From an uncultured Ruaniaceae bacterium (lineage in GTDB: Bacteria; Actinomycetota; Actinomycetes; Actinomycetales; Beutenbergiaceae), in NCBI GenBank assembly GCA_938004115.1, contig CALKWS010000029.1:1-6887 (forward strand): a stretch of DNA of 6,887 bases, read 5' to 3'. The translations under genes were made by a program, and so were the position numbers. Shown piece by piece: positions 6,325 to 6,887 of this stretch (position 1 is its first letter; the number at the start of each line of letters is the position of its first letter). Below the pieces are notes generated by a model that was not told the origin of the DNA, searched no databases, and saw nothing but the letters and a program-made list of their open reading frames with translations.

Positions 6325-6374
6325 CGACCCGCGCCGTCGGCCCTCCCATGCCTACCCGACCCGCGCCGTCGGCC
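6325..6374. repeat. Perfect 18-bp direct repeat upstream of the hydrolase gene
   Basis: CGACCCGCGCCGTCGGCC occurs at 6325-6342 and again, unchanged, at 6357-6374, a period of 32 bp (about three helical turns). A partial, rearranged match follows around 6398-6415. The pair is 55-105 bp before the hydrolase GTG and inside the divergent gap with the HNH gene, so it could be a paired operator. A recent local duplication is the simpler alternative. Confidence 0.6.
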
Positions 6375-6417
6375 ATCACGCACAGCCGCGTCAGGGCCGC
6401 GCCGACCGTCGCTGCGC

Positions 6418-6422
6418 AAGGA
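6418..6422 (+). promoter_or_regulatory. Ribosome binding site deciding the hydrolase GTG start
   Basis: AAGGA lies 7 nt upstream of GTG 6430. The ATG overlapping it (6422-6424) is out of frame and meets a stop after three codons. This makes GTG 6430 the best start although the frame stays open far upstream. Confidence 0.5.
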
Positions 6423-6429
6423 TGAGCAC

Positions 6430-6861
6430 GTGACCACATACGCGTCGTACCTGCCCGGCGGGTTCCTCCCCGATCCCCTCCCTGCTCGCGAGTCCACCTG
6501 GATCGACCACGGCGACTACCGCGTGCACGTGGAGAGGATCGGCGACCCCGGCGCCGCGGACTGTGTGGTGTTGCTCCACGGCGCCGGCGGGCACGCCGGG
6601 ATGCTCTGGCCCTATGCTGCGGCGATCGCCGCCCACGGCGTGCACGTCGTGGTGCCCGATCTGCCCGGGTACGGACGCACCCGCACCGCCAGCCCCGGTC
6701 GGGTGCGCTATCCCGACTGGGTGGAACTGGCCGCCCGCGTCGTGACGGCACAGCGCCAGAGGCACACCGGCCACCTGGTGGTGGTAGGGGCCTCGATGGG
6801 CGGACTGCTCGGTTACGACGCGGGTCCTGGTCAAAAATTCCCAAAAAATGTGGTCACTTAA
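6430..6861 (+). CDS. Alpha/beta hydrolase, 3'-truncated by an abrupt sequence junction
   Basis: The open frame encodes 143 residues, about half of a normal alpha/beta hydrolase (250-300). The N-terminal half of the fold is clear: strand plus oxyanion motif VVLLHGAGGHAGMLW (46-60), VHVVVPDLPGYGRTR (71-85), and the nucleophile elbow VVVGASMGG (117-125) with Ser122. After GYDA (128-131) the frame changes character to GPGQKFPKNVVT and hits TAA at 6859-6861. The native helix after the elbow, the acidic residue and the catalytic His are missing, so this product would be inactive. The last native codon is probably between 6820 and 6827. Genuine members with this start are serine hydrolases acting on esters, lactones or similar compounds; substrate unknown. 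It diverges from the HNH gene. Either an insertion has broken the gene or the contig is chimeric here. Confidence 0.75.
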   Translation: MTTYASYLPGGFLPDPLPARESTWIDHGDYRVHVERIGDPGAADCVVLLHGAGGHAGMLWPYAAAIAAHGVHVVVPDLPGYGRTRTASPGRVRYPDWVELAARVVTAQRQRHTGHLVVVGASMGGLLGYDAGPGQKFPKNVVT

Positions 6862-6887
6862 ATGGAAAGCAATTAGTGACAGTGGAA
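6828..6887. mobile_element. AT-rich foreign tail, possible insertion sequence end (or chimeric contig end)
   Basis: The last 60 bases have 21 G or C (35%), against 43 of 60 in the preceding 60 bases. TGGTCA occurs at 6828-6833 and 6851-6856, and a degenerate TAGTGA occurs at 6874-6879, giving an exact 23-bp period. Regularly spaced terminal repeats of this sort resemble transposase-binding ends of IS21-like elements. This is a resemblance from memory, not a match. No transposase is visible, since the window ends. A misassembly joining two organisms would look the same. Confidence 0.35.

Noticed and set aside
6268..6429. ATG 6268 as start of the alpha/beta hydrolase
   Set aside because: It is in frame, but the added 54 residues are Pro/Arg/Ser-rich, include the translated 18-bp repeats, and have no Shine-Dalgarno. 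GTG 6430 has AAGGA at a good distance.
6171..6497. Upstream extension of the DUF222/HNH frame to 589 residues
   Set aside because: The extra 109 residues look like translated non-coding DNA (Pro/Gly/Arg-rich), cross the divergent gap and overlap the hydrolase start. A -10 box sits 6 nt before ATG 6170.
1..6887. A multi-gene defence, biosynthetic or mobile system across the window
   Set aside because: Genes alternate in strand with separate promoters and belong to unrelated families. Nothing in order, overlap or function links them.

Overview
The window is very G+C-rich with dense G/C-ending codons. It contains a DUF222/HNH (13E12-type) protein, a HemY-type porphyrinogen oxidase, and start codons that often lack a Shine-Dalgarno. 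Together these point to a chromosomal segment of a high-GC actinomycete; I cannot name the genus. No rRNA, tRNA or CRISPR array was seen. The 7 supported genes are mostly ordinary, and no multi-gene defence or biosynthetic system is evident.

Layout. (1) 1-78: C-terminal tail of an unidentified + strand gene. (2) 158-841 (+): secreted lipoprotein with a long acidic tether and a small two-cysteine C-terminal domain. (3) 842-966: convergent gap with a degenerate, duplicated repeat. (4) 967-1731 (-): fumarylacetoacetate hydrolase (FAH)-family enzyme. (5) 1732-1860: divergent promoter region carrying a 15-bp tandem array. (6) 1861-3012 (+): polytopic membrane protein of the DUF418 / HGSNAT-like family, ending 16 bp from (7) 3029-4432 (-): hemY. 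(8) 4433-4727: non-coding, with a perfect 22-bp palindrome that probably terminates (9) 4728-6170 (-): DUF222/HNH protein. (10) 6171-6429: divergent gap with a perfect 18-bp direct repeat. (11) 6430-6861 (+): alpha/beta hydrolase that breaks just after its nucleophile elbow.

The genes do not form one pathway. They sit as alternating convergent and divergent single units: lipoprotein><FAH, FAH<>DUF418, DUF418><hemY, HNH<>hydrolase. Four of the start codons have a TANNNT-like -10 box only 6-8 nt upstream and no Shine-Dalgarno, which suggests leaderless transcripts.

The most notable anomaly is the right edge. From about 6823-6830 the sequence switches abruptly from about 72% G+C (43 of 60 bases in 6768-6827) to 35% (21 of 60 in 6828-6887). 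The hydrolase reading frame then runs into foreign sequence and stops. The AT-rich tail has TGGTCA motifs spaced exactly 23 bp apart, resembling the terminal repeats of an insertion sequence (possibly IS21-like). It could equally be a chimeric assembly end.
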